Origin: a virus | DNA: 64,000 bases | Strand: one strand, 5' to 3' | Virus record (IMG/VR): IMGVR_UViG_3300025435_001056 | Span: 1 to 64,000 of that record | In this document: piece by piece, positions 7,201 through 15,479 of the stretch | How the letters are laid out: each line of letters begins with the position of its first letter | How positions within the stretch are numbered: the stretch's first letter is position 1 | Notes under the pieces: model-generated | The model's database searches: none | Told to the model about the DNA's origin: nothing | The model's input: the letters and a program-made list of their open reading frames with translations, nothing else | Program-made: the position numbers and the translations under genes

Positions 7201-8766
7201 ATGGCAAAAACCGAAGATACCTTAGTAAAGGCTCCGTATAGAACGACACCTTTCACTGATTATCAATTAGAAGAATTTGTAAAGTGCGCAGACCCTGATC
7301 ATGGGCCTGAGTACTTTATGAGCAATTATTTTTACATACAACATCCGGTTAAGGGCAAGATGTTGTATTATCCTTACGATTATCAAAAACGTTTAATCAG
7401 TACCTATCATAATTACAGATTCAGCATCAGTATGATGCCGCGACAAACCGGTAAATCAACTTCGGCTGCCGGTTATTTGTTATGGGTAGCCATGTTTGTT
7501 CCTGACTCGACTATCTTAATATCTGCACATAAACATGCTGGTGCACAAGAAATTATGCAACGGGTACGCTATGCCTACGAGCTGTGTCCTAACTATATCC
7601 GTGCCGGCGTAACTAATTACAATCGAGGCAGTATTGATTTTGAAAACGGTAGTCGTATTGTATCGGCTACCACTACAGAAAATACCGGTCGTGGTATGAG
7701 TATATCCTTGCTGTACGCTGACGAGTTTGCATTTGTACGACCTGGAATAGCTAAAGAATTTTGGACCTCCATCAGCCCTACACTGGCCACTGGTGGTAAG
7801 GCAATTATTACCTCAACTCCAAACTCAGATGAAGATCAATTTGCCTTGTTGTGGAAAGGTGCTAACAAATTAGAAGATCCCTACGGAAATCCAACCGCAG
7901 TAGGTATCAATGGATTTAGGCCGTTCCGCAGCTATTGGAACGAACATCCTGATCGAGATGAAGCCTGGGCCGCAGAACAACAGGCACAACTTGGCGAAGA
8001 TCGTTTCCGGCGAGAAATGGGATGCGAATTCATTATTAACGATGAGACCTTGATTGCTCCAACCAAGCTGATTGATTTACAAGGACATGAACCCCTGTAT
8101 CGAACCGGTCAGGTACGCTGGTATCAAAAACCTCGTGCTGACAGGACCTATGTGGTATCCTTAGACCCTAGTCTCGGTACCGGTGGCGATCCAGCAGCTA
8201 TACAAGTATTTGAGGCCAACACCACAGAACAAGTGGCCGAATGGCGCCACAATCGCACACCAATACCAGAGCAGATCCGCATCATGGCCGGTATTGTAAA
8301 ACACATCAATGAAACGGTGCAGAGTCCTGAAAACATTTATTACAGTGTAGAAAACAATACCATAGGTGAAGCGGCTCTTATCAGTATTGCCGAATTTGGC
8401 GAGGAAAACATACCAGGTTATTTCCTTAGTGAACCTGCCAACGGCAACGGCCGTAGATATCGCAAAGGATTCAACACCACAAACAAGCACAAATTGTTGT
8501 CTTGCAACAAGATGAAATCTTTAATTGAATCGGGCAAAATGAAAATACGTAGTACAGCCCTGGTTTCGGAGCTAAAAACCTTTGTAGCCCACGGGGTTAG
8601 TTATGCGGCCAAACCTGGGGAAACTGATGATTTAGTCATGGCCGCACTGCTAAACATACGCATGCTACAACTGCTACAAACCTACAATAACGAAATTGAT
8701 AACCAACTACGCGATCACGGTGACGCTATAATTGAACCTATGCCGTTCATATCAGTGATACGATAA
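7201..8766 (+). CDS. 17: Terminase large subunit gp17 (packaging ATPase-nuclease)
   Basis: The 521-residue protein has the complete T4 gp17 layout. The N-terminal ATPase has Walker A RQTGKST (81-87), Walker B SLLYADEFAF (169-178) and the coupling motif ITSTPNS. The C-terminal RNase H-like nuclease has SLDPSLGTGGD (about 320-330, first catalytic Asp322), an acidic residue in YSVENN and the late DD of ETDDLVMA. It powers DNA translocation into proheads and makes the headful cut. The small subunit is about 5.5 kb upstream. The start is ATG 7201 with no SD. Confidence 0.97.
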   Translation: MAKTEDTLVKAPYRTTPFTDYQLEEFVKCADPDHGPEYFMSNYFYIQHPVKGKMLYYPYDYQKRLISTYHNYRFSISMMPRQTGKSTSAAGYLLWVAMFVPDSTILISAHKHAGAQEIMQRVRYAYELCPNYIRAGVTNYNRGSIDFENGSRIVSATTTENTGRGMSISLLYADEFAFVRPGIAKEFWTSISPTLATGGKAIITSTPNSDEDQFALLWKGANKLEDPYGNPTAVGINGFRPFRSYWNEHPDRDEAWAAEQQAQLGEDRFRREMGCEFIINDETLIAPTKLIDLQGHEPLYRTGQVRWYQKPRADRTYVVSLDPSLGTGGDPAAIQVFEANTTEQVAEWRHNRTPIPEQIRIMAGIVKHINETVQSPENIYYSVENNTIGEAALISIAEFGEENIPGYFLSEPANGNGRRYRKGFNTTNKHKLLSCNKMKSLIESGKMKIRSTALVSELKTFVAHGVSYAAKPGETDDLVMAALLNIRMLQLLQTYNNEIDNQLRDHGDAIIEPMPFISVIR

Positions 8767-8769
8767 ATA
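8762..8769 (+). promoter_or_regulatory. Late promoter-like box GATAAATA
   Basis: One mismatch to TATAAATA, overlapping the gp17 stop codon. The predicted +1 is the A of the ATG at 8775, giving a leaderless transcript. Confidence 0.5.
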
Positions 8770-8774
8770 ACAAT

Positions 8775-10898
8775 ATGGCTAAACACACACCCGCACGGCA
8801 ACTTTTTGACCTCTTGGTCAGCAGAGATTTTGACCCTGAAATACTGGATTCCGCTGGAAAACCAGCACCAGATCCAGCCAAAGCTGAACTGTTCAATTTT
8901 GACTTTCGTGCAGAATCTGGCAAAGACTACGGTACTGTGGTCATCTTGTTGGGTGACGAAAATAATCTCGAAGTATATTTTGGTGATAATGTGGGTCGTA
9001 CCATGGAAGGTACAGATAAAAATGATTGGTTTGCTTTTTTAGAACAACTCAAACATTTTGCCGTCAAAAACTTTATGAACTTTAACCCCAAGAATATCAA
9101 TCGCTTACGCTACAGTATGCAAACACAGGCTGCAGTCAAAGAAGGCCTGTTTGAATCATGGTCTGGTACCAGGACTGTCAGCTGGAACGGTCGACAGACC
9201 GAAGCTCGTCTCATGATCCGTCATAAAAAAACCTTGGGTGAAACGGATGCTCGTTATCGCTATATTGAAAGTTTATTTGTAGAAACGGCCGACGGCGAAC
9301 GCTACAAGTTGCCATTTACCAAGTTGTCAGGTGGCCGTGCCATGGTTGAACATGTGCGCCAGGGCGGCAAGCCCTACGACATGCGTGGACAACATATTGT
9401 GAGCATGGTAGAAGAAATCAATGTATTAAGTCGTTTTCGTCGAGCCAACCAAGGTCGTCTCCTGGAAGGCGATACAGCTGCTTTGGTCGAACAGGCCAAT
9501 CAATACTACAAAACCCTACAACGCAACATAAAAAGTTTAAGCAACAAGACCGGTTACAAAACCTATTTTGAAACTTGGAATCCAGCTGACATTACCGACG
9601 AAGAAGTGGTAGTGGAAGGCCTAAAACATCTGTTTGTGACACAGAGCATAGACGATAGAATTGAGTCAGCACTACCCTTACTGGCTCGCATACAACAACA
9701 AGGAACAGCCATGAAAGAAGCCAACATATTTGAAGCCTGGGCAGAACGCCTGACAGAAGGAACATGGCAGTTGCCAGACACTCCTGAAAAACAAACACAA
9801 CTGATTGCACTTATGCAGAAAGATCTGCCTGTGGGTGCCGACGCTACCAATGCCACTGAACAGTTGTATGATCTCCTGGGTGATGATCATTTATTTGATC
9901 AGTTAGAAGCTCTTGCCGATCGCGATGCCAATGCAGATGCACGCCAAATAGTCTATGACCGCATGAGTGAATTGAGTGATCATCCTGAAGTGCGCAAGGT
10001 CATTGATCAACTTCAAGTGGATGATCAGTACGAAATGAATCCGCCAGAAAGTGCTCCAGCTGACCTAGGATCAGATGAAATGGACGATGCCGAGCATGTG
10101 CCATCCGCACCAGGCAAGATCAACAAGTTGGCCGAAAGTCGCATGATCGACGAAGACAAAGAAACACTTGATCATATTTTGGATCGCTTCAAATACGAAG
10201 TTCGTCATTTTGAACAGGGTGGAGATTTAGATGAGCACCTGTATGATGCCCTGTTTGACTACTATTGTGATACCGGTGACATGCCGTATGGTGTGGCCAA
10301 GGCTCGCTCAGGTGATCCACATGAATGGGTAGCACAGAATTTGGAAAGTCACCTGCGTGGCGGTGGCATTGTCGGTGGTGAACCAGACGAGGACTATGCT
10401 GTTGAGCGTGAAGGGGTTGAAGAAGAATACAAAGATCCTGTGACCCAAACTGAAGATCCCCGTGATACTGTAGAACCAGAGTATCCAGAATATGCAGATC
10501 CTCTAGTAGACATTCTTAAAACAGCCGGAGTACCTGCTGGAGATCATCCTGCACCCGACTATAACCATGCTGAAATAAGCGAAGCCATCGCCCATATTGG
10601 CGATACTGTCGAATGCCCAGGCGGTGTAACAGGCAAGATTATATCCGATTTAGGCAACAAATGGTTAGTAAAAGATCTGCATGCCGAAACTGAAGATGAC
10701 GAGTTAGAATTTAACAAGGCAGATTGCTCAGTATCTAACATGTCTGAAGCCATTCCAGTGAGTTTAGAAGCTGAAGAAACGGACGAAAGCTCACCGTTAA
10801 AAGGTCAGTATGGACATTCGGGCAAGATGAAACCAGTTGCCAAAGACACCAGCTTCTTGGATCGTCTTAAAGAACTTTCCGGAATGATTCGTAACTAA
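8775..10898 (+). CDS. Large putative virion protein conserved in marine T4-like phages
   Basis: The 707-residue protein has a compact N-terminal region (residues 1-230, with DNVGRTMEG and FLEQLKHFAVKNF), a helical middle, and a long acidic C-terminal half. The C-terminal half contains a small KOW-like beta segment around residues 610-650 (GDTVECPGGVTGKII). No catalytic motif is seen. The acidic stretches (DLGSDEMDDAEHVPS) suggest a flexible or packaged virion protein. It sits immediately behind gp17, with a late box giving a predicted leaderless start. Function is unassigned; membership in a conserved phage family is from recall of similar sequences. Confidence 0.6.
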   Translation: MAKHTPARQLFDLLVSRDFDPEILDSAGKPAPDPAKAELFNFDFRAESGKDYGTVVILLGDENNLEVYFGDNVGRTMEGTDKNDWFAFLEQLKHFAVKNFMNFNPKNINRLRYSMQTQAAVKEGLFESWSGTRTVSWNGRQTEARLMIRHKKTLGETDARYRYIESLFVETADGERYKLPFTKLSGGRAMVEHVRQGGKPYDMRGQHIVSMVEEINVLSRFRRANQGRLLEGDTAALVEQANQYYKTLQRNIKSLSNKTGYKTYFETWNPADITDEEVVVEGLKHLFVTQSIDDRIESALPLLARIQQQGTAMKEANIFEAWAERLTEGTWQLPDTPEKQTQLIALMQKDLPVGADATNATEQLYDLLGDDHLFDQLEALADRDANADARQIVYDRMSELSDHPEVRKVIDQLQVDDQYEMNPPESAPADLGSDEMDDAEHVPSAPGKINKLAESRMIDEDKETLDHILDRFKYEVRHFEQGGDLDEHLYDALFDYYCDTGDMPYGVAKARSGDPHEWVAQNLESHLRGGGIVGGEPDEDYAVEREGVEEEYKDPVTQTEDPRDTVEPEYPEYADPLVDILKTAGVPAGDHPAPDYNHAEISEAIAHIGDTVECPGGVTGKIISDLGNKWLVKDLHAETEDDELEFNKADCSVSNMSEAIPVSLEAEETDESSPLKGQYGHSGKMKPVAKDTSFLDRLKELSGMIRN

Positions 10899-10921
10899 AA
10901 TTATATTCTGAACAACCGCGA

Positions 10922-10929
10922 GATAAATA
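10922..10929 (+). promoter_or_regulatory. Late promoter-like box GATAAATA
   Basis: One mismatch to TATAAATA in the gap before the GIY-YIG gene. The transcript would include the hairpin at 10946 and the 11-bp repeats after it. Confidence 0.45.
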
Positions 10930-10945
10930 GTACTTGTAATAAATT

Positions 10946-10973
10946 GTAGAGTATGTAATAATGCATACTCTAC
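10946..10973 (+). promoter_or_regulatory. Perfect 10-bp stem-loop upstream of homing endonuclease
   Basis: GTAGAGTATG pairs perfectly with CATACTCTAC around an eight-base loop (TAATAATG). No T-run follows, so it is unlikely to be a terminator. Hairpins in front of phage homing endonuclease genes often delay or limit translation; that role here is inferred. Confidence 0.6.
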
Positions 10974-11002
10974 ACAGGCAACCGGCAGTAAACAGGCAAC
11001 CG
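10974..11002 (+). repeat. Direct repeat of ACAGGCAACCG (two copies, 18-bp period)
   Basis: Copies lie at 10974-10984 and 10992-11002. The core AGGCAAC occurs twice more, at 11734 and 11782, in the gp32 leader on the other side of the homing gene. Confidence 0.7.
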
Positions 11003-11020
11003 AGATAGGCATTATAATAA

Positions 11021-11716
11021 ATGACAACATACTCATTATATGTAAAAACACATCGAGTCACCGGCTTAAAATATTTAGGCCAGACTTCCAAAAGCGATCC
11101 TCACAAATACACAGGTTCTGGAAAATATTGGCTACGCCATATTAAACAGCACGGAAAAAATTGGGATACTAAAATCCTATTCAAATCGCAAAACAAAAAA
11201 GATATTAACAATTTAGGTGCCTACTATAGCAACCTCTGGAATGTTGTAGAAAGCAGTGAGTGGGCAAATTTAAAACCAGAAACTGGAGATGGAGCCGCAT
11301 CAGGAATATATAATCCTATGAAGAATCCAGAGGTATTGTCAAAACAACAAGCAATAATTCAAGATCCAGCAATTAAAGAAAAGCATCGTGCGGCAACAAT
11401 CAAAGCAATGAATACCCCTGAGGTAAAAGAAAAATTAAAAGCAGTTAGAAATACACCAGAATACAAACAATATTTAAAAACAACATTACACAAGCCAGAG
11501 CTAATAAAAAATCGCTTTGGCAAAAAGAATCCTAATTTTGACTCTACTGTTTATTATTTTGAACATGTTAACGGAATTACATTTACAGGAACAAGATTCG
11601 AGTTTAACAACACCTATCAACTGACAAGCGGTAGCGTGTCGAGATTGTTAAATGGAGAATATAAAACTACACAAGGATGGAAATTAGCCAATTTAGTAGT
11701 AAACACGGACAGATGA
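11021..11716 (+). CDS. Free-standing GIY-YIG homing endonuclease
   Basis: The N-terminus has the GIY-YIG fold signature in divergent form (LYVKTHRVTGLKYLGQT, then YTGSGKYWLRHIKQHG). The middle is Lys-rich with NUMOD3-like segments (MKNPEVLSKQQ, MNTPEVKEKL). The C-terminus resembles a DNA-binding NUMOD helix-turn-helix (LTSGSVSRLLNG, GWKL). Such enzymes cut unoccupied alleles and spread by gene conversion. It sits directly upstream of gp32 and has an internally deleted relative at 1054. Composition is A+T-rich relative to the flanks. It is preceded by a hairpin that may restrain its translation. Confidence 0.88.
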   Translation: MTTYSLYVKTHRVTGLKYLGQTSKSDPHKYTGSGKYWLRHIKQHGKNWDTKILFKSQNKKDINNLGAYYSNLWNVVESSEWANLKPETGDGAASGIYNPMKNPEVLSKQQAIIQDPAIKEKHRAATIKAMNTPEVKEKLKAVRNTPEYKQYLKTTLHKPELIKNRFGKKNPNFDSTVYYFEHVNGITFTGTRFEFNNTYQLTSGSVSRLLNGEYKTTQGWKLANLVVNTDR

Positions 11717-11719
11717 GTG

Positions 11720-11725
11720 TATAAT
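11720..11725 (+). promoter_or_regulatory. Possible sigma70 -10 box (TATAAT) for gp32
   Basis: TATAAT lies 69 bases before the gp32 start. The matching -35 position (11697-11702, TAGTAA) is poor, so this is a candidate only. It could equally be read by a phage-modified polymerase. Confidence 0.35.
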
Positions 11726-11740
11726 CAGCTGTAAGGCAAC

Positions 11741-11759
11741 ATTTAAGACAATCTTAAAT
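11741..11759 (+). promoter_or_regulatory. Inverted repeat in the gp32 leader
   Basis: ATTTAAGA pairs with TCTTAAAT over a three-base spacer. It is bracketed by two copies of AAGGCAACAT (11733-11742 and 11781-11790), the second forming the gp32 SD region. T4 gp32 represses its own translation by binding a structured leader, and this element is a candidate for the same kind of control (inference). Confidence 0.5.
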
Positions 11760-11793
11760 CACATATTAAATCAACTTAGAAAGGCAACATAAT

Positions 11794-12792
11794 ATGGCAT
11801 CGTTACAAGAAATTAGAGCAAGACTCGCTGCCAGCGAGAATAAACAAGGTGGTCAATCAACCGGAGGAGATAATTCCATTTATCCTCATTGGAATATGGC
11901 CGAGGGAGACAGCGCAACACTACGCTTTCTACCAGATGGTAATACAAAGAATACTTTCTTTTGGCAAGAACGCAGCATGATAAGACTTCCTTTCAATGGA
12001 ATTAAGGGTGAAATGGAATCCAAACAAGTTATGGTCCAGATCCCATGTATGGAGATGTATGGTGAGACCTGTCCGGTGCTGACAGAAGTTCGTACCTGGT
12101 TCAAAGACAAGAGTCTTGAAGAAATGGGTCGCAAGTATTGGAAAAAACGTTCATACATTTTCCAAGGCTTTGTACGTGAGAATCCTCTTGCTGACGACAA
12201 GGCTCCGGCCAATCCAATCCGTCGTTTCATCATTGGGCCTCAGATCTTTACCACCATCAAAGGTGCCCTAATGGATCCAGAGTTGGAAGAATTGCCAACT
12301 GATTACCTGCGTGGCCTAGACTTCCGTATCAGCAAAGGAAGCAAAGGCGGATTTGCTGACTACAACGGCTCCAAATGGGCTCGTAAAGAAACAGCACTTA
12401 CTGAAGCTGAACAAGCGGCCATTGAGCAGTATGGCCTGTTTGACTTGAGCACATTCATGCCCAAGAAGCCAGGAGATGTTGAACTCAAGGTCATCAAAGA
12501 AATGTTTGAAGCGTCAGTTGATGGTCAGAGCTACGATACTGAGCGTTGGGGTGCTTACTTCCGTCCAGCCGGAGTCAATGCTCCTGCCGGGGCCGCAACA
12601 ACAGCCGCTCCAGCTACTTCAGTCGACGCCGATGAAGATACTCCGGCACCAGTGTCCAAAGCGGCTCCTTCTGTGACCAGTGATTTTGACGACGAAGAAC
12701 CAGCACCAGTGGCAGTTTCTATTGAAGCCAAACCTTCTACACAAAAAGCAGAAGATATATTGGCAATGATTCGCGCACGACAGAAACAATAG
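11794..12792 (+). CDS. 32: Single-stranded DNA-binding protein gp32
   Basis: The 332-residue protein aligns with T4 gp32. It has the short basic N-terminal cooperativity arm (LQEIRARLAASENKQ) and an OB-fold core (HWNMAEGDSATLRFLPDG to about residue 230) with the zinc-site region reduced to two visible cysteines (CMEMYGETC). A flexible linker and an acidic C-terminal tail (VDADEDTPAPVS, DFDDEEPAPVA) recruit partner proteins in T4. It coats replication and recombination intermediates and works with UvsX, UvsY and gp41. SD is AAAGG at 11780, in an A/T-rich leader with a hairpin. Confidence 0.95.
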   Translation: MASLQEIRARLAASENKQGGQSTGGDNSIYPHWNMAEGDSATLRFLPDGNTKNTFFWQERSMIRLPFNGIKGEMESKQVMVQIPCMEMYGETCPVLTEVRTWFKDKSLEEMGRKYWKKRSYIFQGFVRENPLADDKAPANPIRRFIIGPQIFTTIKGALMDPELEELPTDYLRGLDFRISKGSKGGFADYNGSKWARKETALTEAEQAAIEQYGLFDLSTFMPKKPGDVELKVIKEMFEASVDGQSYDTERWGAYFRPAGVNAPAGAATTAAPATSVDADEDTPAPVSKAAPSVTSDFDDEEPAPVAVSIEAKPSTQKAEDILAMIRARQKQ

Positions 12793-12803
12793 CATTTAAA
12801 TTA

Positions 12804-12828
12804 GGACAGGGCCTGACAGGCCCTGTCC
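12804..12828 (+). terminator. GC-rich hairpin after gp32 (no T-run)
   Basis: GGACAGGGCC pairs perfectly with GGCCCTGTCC over TGACA. Because no T-tract follows, it is better viewed as an mRNA 3' protector or weak attenuator than a standard terminator. It marks the boundary between gp32 and the AT-rich insert. Confidence 0.6.
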
Positions 12829-12833
12829 AATAG

Positions 12834-13679
12834 ATGATGGATACACCTAAATTTATAATTACACGCTTTGCTCATGGAACAGCAGGCAAATTTCTAAGCA
12901 CGGTTTTACAGACTAGCAATCTGATTGATCACTGGTCACCGACTGTTCAGAAAGAAAAAGAGTCTGGAAATTTTTTAGATGAGGTAACTTTACAGTATGT
13001 TCGAAGAAGTTTCCCCGTCGACCATACTCTCCATTTACAAAATGAGCCTATGGTGCCCTATTGCACAGATTTATACAGCACTGGGTATACTCGTGGCCAG
13101 GAAACCACACTAGAGCAATATTTAAATTATGCTCAAAAGATAAAAGACATTAGATTAGATGCCTGTATGGAAAAAAATCTACTTGCTAATCTTATTTTTC
13201 ATAAATTAGAAATCCCTATTTTTTGTCAAGGAGCACCGGTAGTTACAGTACTAGTTAACACTAGTGAAGAAAAAAATTGGTTGCACCGTACACTATGGTC
13301 AAAACACTTTGCAGAAATCGACAATAGAATACACCACCTTCCAAGCGACCCAAATTATTGCAGTTTTGTAAGTCTACCAACTGTGTTAAAATTTCATAAT
13401 GACTATCATTATGATATCAACGAAAAAGATAGACTATTTAACAAATACATATTAGAACATTCTGGAGAGCGCTGGTACACTAATCCTAACAATGTTACCA
13501 AATTTGACAATTTAAATAATTTAAACAATAAATTTATCAATTTAAAAGATTTTTTTGAGTTAGACACATTTATTAACACAATGTCAAGTTTATTCAATTA
13601 TTTTAATCTTGGTACATTAAACAAATCTTTGGTGTCTAACATGTATAATATTTGGTGGGGCCGACAACTTAAATTATGA
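12834..13679 (+). CDS. Unknown protein with P-loop-like N-terminus (paralogue of 14628 gene)
   Basis: The 281-residue protein starts with a beta-strand and glycine loop, FIITRFAHGTAGKFLS, similar to VIICFPPYAGGKFISN in the gene two places downstream. This suggests a sulfotransferase- or kinase-like nucleotide-binding fold. The C-termini also match weakly (WWGRQLKL against FWKRYIDL). The second ATG at 12837 is an equally possible start. The gene is very A+T-rich with many Asn and Lys codons, unlike gp32 and uvsX on either side, so recent transfer is likely. Substrate unknown. Confidence 0.6.
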   Translation: MMDTPKFIITRFAHGTAGKFLSTVLQTSNLIDHWSPTVQKEKESGNFLDEVTLQYVRRSFPVDHTLHLQNEPMVPYCTDLYSTGYTRGQETTLEQYLNYAQKIKDIRLDACMEKNLLANLIFHKLEIPIFCQGAPVVTVLVNTSEEKNWLHRTLWSKHFAEIDNRIHHLPSDPNYCSFVSLPTVLKFHNDYHYDINEKDRLFNKYILEHSGERWYTNPNNVTKFDNLNNLNNKFINLKDFFELDTFINTMSSLFNYFNLGTLNKSLVSNMYNIWWGRQLKL

Positions 13680-14635
13680 AACACATAGATTATCCATATA
13701 CACAATTTGACAATTTAGTACAAATGCCAACGACCTTTACACTATGCGATCATATCAAAGGGTTTAATTTGTCTAAAACAAATGATTTTTTTAAAAATCT
13801 AAACAATTATGGTAAATTAAAAAATATAAAATATGATATCATTTATCATAACGTTTTAGAAAACGATATTAAATCATCGTATCCACACTTGAATATTAAA
13901 TTTTCATCTGAATTACAAAATAAATTAAATTTAAATAAGTTTTTATCGTACAATATACATCCAACAATCAATTATAAAAATTTCATATGCAGTTTTAATG
14001 GATCCGATCATGTAAGTAGAAAATTGCTAGTGTCAATTTTACAAAAATTTGGATATTTCAATCCTGCATATTGTAGTAAGAATTTTTCATATTCTACAAA
14101 TGTGCTAAATGGACATGTATACGATTACGTACAAGACAACGATAATTTTTATTGTAAATTCTTCATTTCAGATGACAGCGAAGATTTTTTTCAATCTGTA
14201 TATACTTTTGATTATACACGATTCCAACACGATAAAAATATTTACAATTTAGAAACTCGTCTCACTGAGAGTTTTTTGCATGTGGTAAGCGAAACCATGG
14301 CTACAAGTTATGTTCCTTTTGTTACAGAAAAATTTTTATATAGTATTGTGACCCGAGGATTATTTCTTGCTTATGCACAACCAGGTTGGCACGCCCATGT
14401 AGAAAAATACTATGGGTTTAAACGCTATACTAAATTATTTGATTATAGATTTGATAGTATCGAAAATCCGGTTGAACGTGTAGTTGAACTCATGTGCATG
14501 ATTTCAAAATTCAGTCGGTTAACTACAGTAGAATGGTATGACTTATATCTAATAGAACAAGATACCATTGAATATAATTATGATCATTATTTTAGTGGTA
14601 GTTATCTAAAATATTTAAAAAAATATAGTGATTAA
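13676..14635 (+). CDS. Putative glycosyltransferase-like protein
   Basis: The 319-residue protein has a C-terminal block, VVSETMATSYVPFVTEKFLYSI followed by an AYAQPGWHAHVEKYYGF segment. This resembles the nucleotide-sugar-binding part of GT10/fucosyltransferase-like proteins (VSE...ITEK...P...G). The N-terminal half is poorly conserved and extremely Asn/Lys-rich. ATGA overlap with the gene before and eight-base overlap with the gene after show that the three form one transcription unit. It might modify surface sugars or DNA-linked sugars. Assignment rests on one motif block. Confidence 0.5.
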   Translation: MKHIDYPYTQFDNLVQMPTTFTLCDHIKGFNLSKTNDFFKNLNNYGKLKNIKYDIIYHNVLENDIKSSYPHLNIKFSSELQNKLNLNKFLSYNIHPTINYKNFICSFNGSDHVSRKLLVSILQKFGYFNPAYCSKNFSYSTNVLNGHVYDYVQDNDNFYCKFFISDDSEDFFQSVYTFDYTRFQHDKNIYNLETRLTESFLHVVSETMATSYVPFVTEKFLYSIVTRGLFLAYAQPGWHAHVEKYYGFKRYTKLFDYRFDSIENPVERVVELMCMISKFSRLTTVEWYDLYLIEQDTIEYNYDHYFSGSYLKYLKKYSD

Positions 14636-15446
14636 TTTCAATAGTTATAGCCCTGTAATAATTTGTTTTCCTCCGTATGCTGGCGGAAAGTTTATTAGCA
14701 ATTGTTTGTCATTAAGCCAATATGCAGTTCCACAAGATGCTGTTATAGCAAAAAAACTTTTAGAAAATCCCACTGACTATCAATATAGATTAGATTTGGT
14801 ACTAAAAACATTACCCCCTTCTCAATCTGCTATGAAACAGTGGGTTAAAAAATATGAACTTGGAGATCTGCAACTTTATGGAAATGCTGTAGAGCAGTGG
14901 CGAATTGGTATTGCAACAACAGATAATATGCATGCGGTTGTTGAGACTCTTTCTTTTGGCAATCTACGATATTTTATTTGTTGCCACGCGGGTGCTTTAG
15001 GAGTAGAAAAACTTTTAAAGGTATGGCCCAACGCACAAATTTTGATGTTGATAAACTATGCTAAATTTAGTAATATTTCTTGCCAACTAAAATCCTCCAA
15101 TTTCAAAAATTCAGTTGAGTATTCAGGTAACTACTGCAAAGAAAAATATGACCAACTAGCTGGGCCAGATTGGCCATCATGGAAAGAATTTGAAAAAACA
15201 GGATTTAATACAAAATATTTAATCAATTATCCAGAATATATCATAAATGAAATTGGATCATTTTATCCCTGGCATACCATAGAGAAAAAAACAATATTGT
15301 TGGACATTGACAATAATATTTTTGATCAAGATCGCTTCCTTTGCGCAATTTCAAACTTGTATCAAGAATTAGGATTTGACGATTTTAATTCAGAGCTTGT
15401 TGAAAAATTTTGGAAAAGATATATAGACTTACACCAAATTTTGTAG
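14628..15446 (+). CDS. Unknown protein with P-loop-like AGGKF motif (paralogue of 12834 gene)
   Basis: The 272-residue protein begins at GTG 14628 within the end of the previous gene. Near its N-terminus, IICFPPYAGGKFISNCLSLS looks like a nucleotide- or PAPS-binding loop after a first beta-strand. The related first gene of the cassette shares this arrangement. Base composition is strongly A+T-rich. The protein ends just before the uvsX leader. The trio interrupts the gp32-uvsX interval and is likely an accessory insert; the function is not established. Confidence 0.55.
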   Translation: MINFNSYSPVIICFPPYAGGKFISNCLSLSQYAVPQDAVIAKKLLENPTDYQYRLDLVLKTLPPSQSAMKQWVKKYELGDLQLYGNAVEQWRIGIATTDNMHAVVETLSFGNLRYFICCHAGALGVEKLLKVWPNAQILMLINYAKFSNISCQLKSSNFKNSVEYSGNYCKEKYDQLAGPDWPSWKEFEKTGFNTKYLINYPEYIINEIGSFYPWHTIEKKTILLDIDNNIFDQDRFLCAISNLYQELGFDDFNSELVEKFWKRYIDLHQIL

Positions 15447-15479
15447 TATAGTAATTAAACTTAAAGAAAGAAGGTAATT

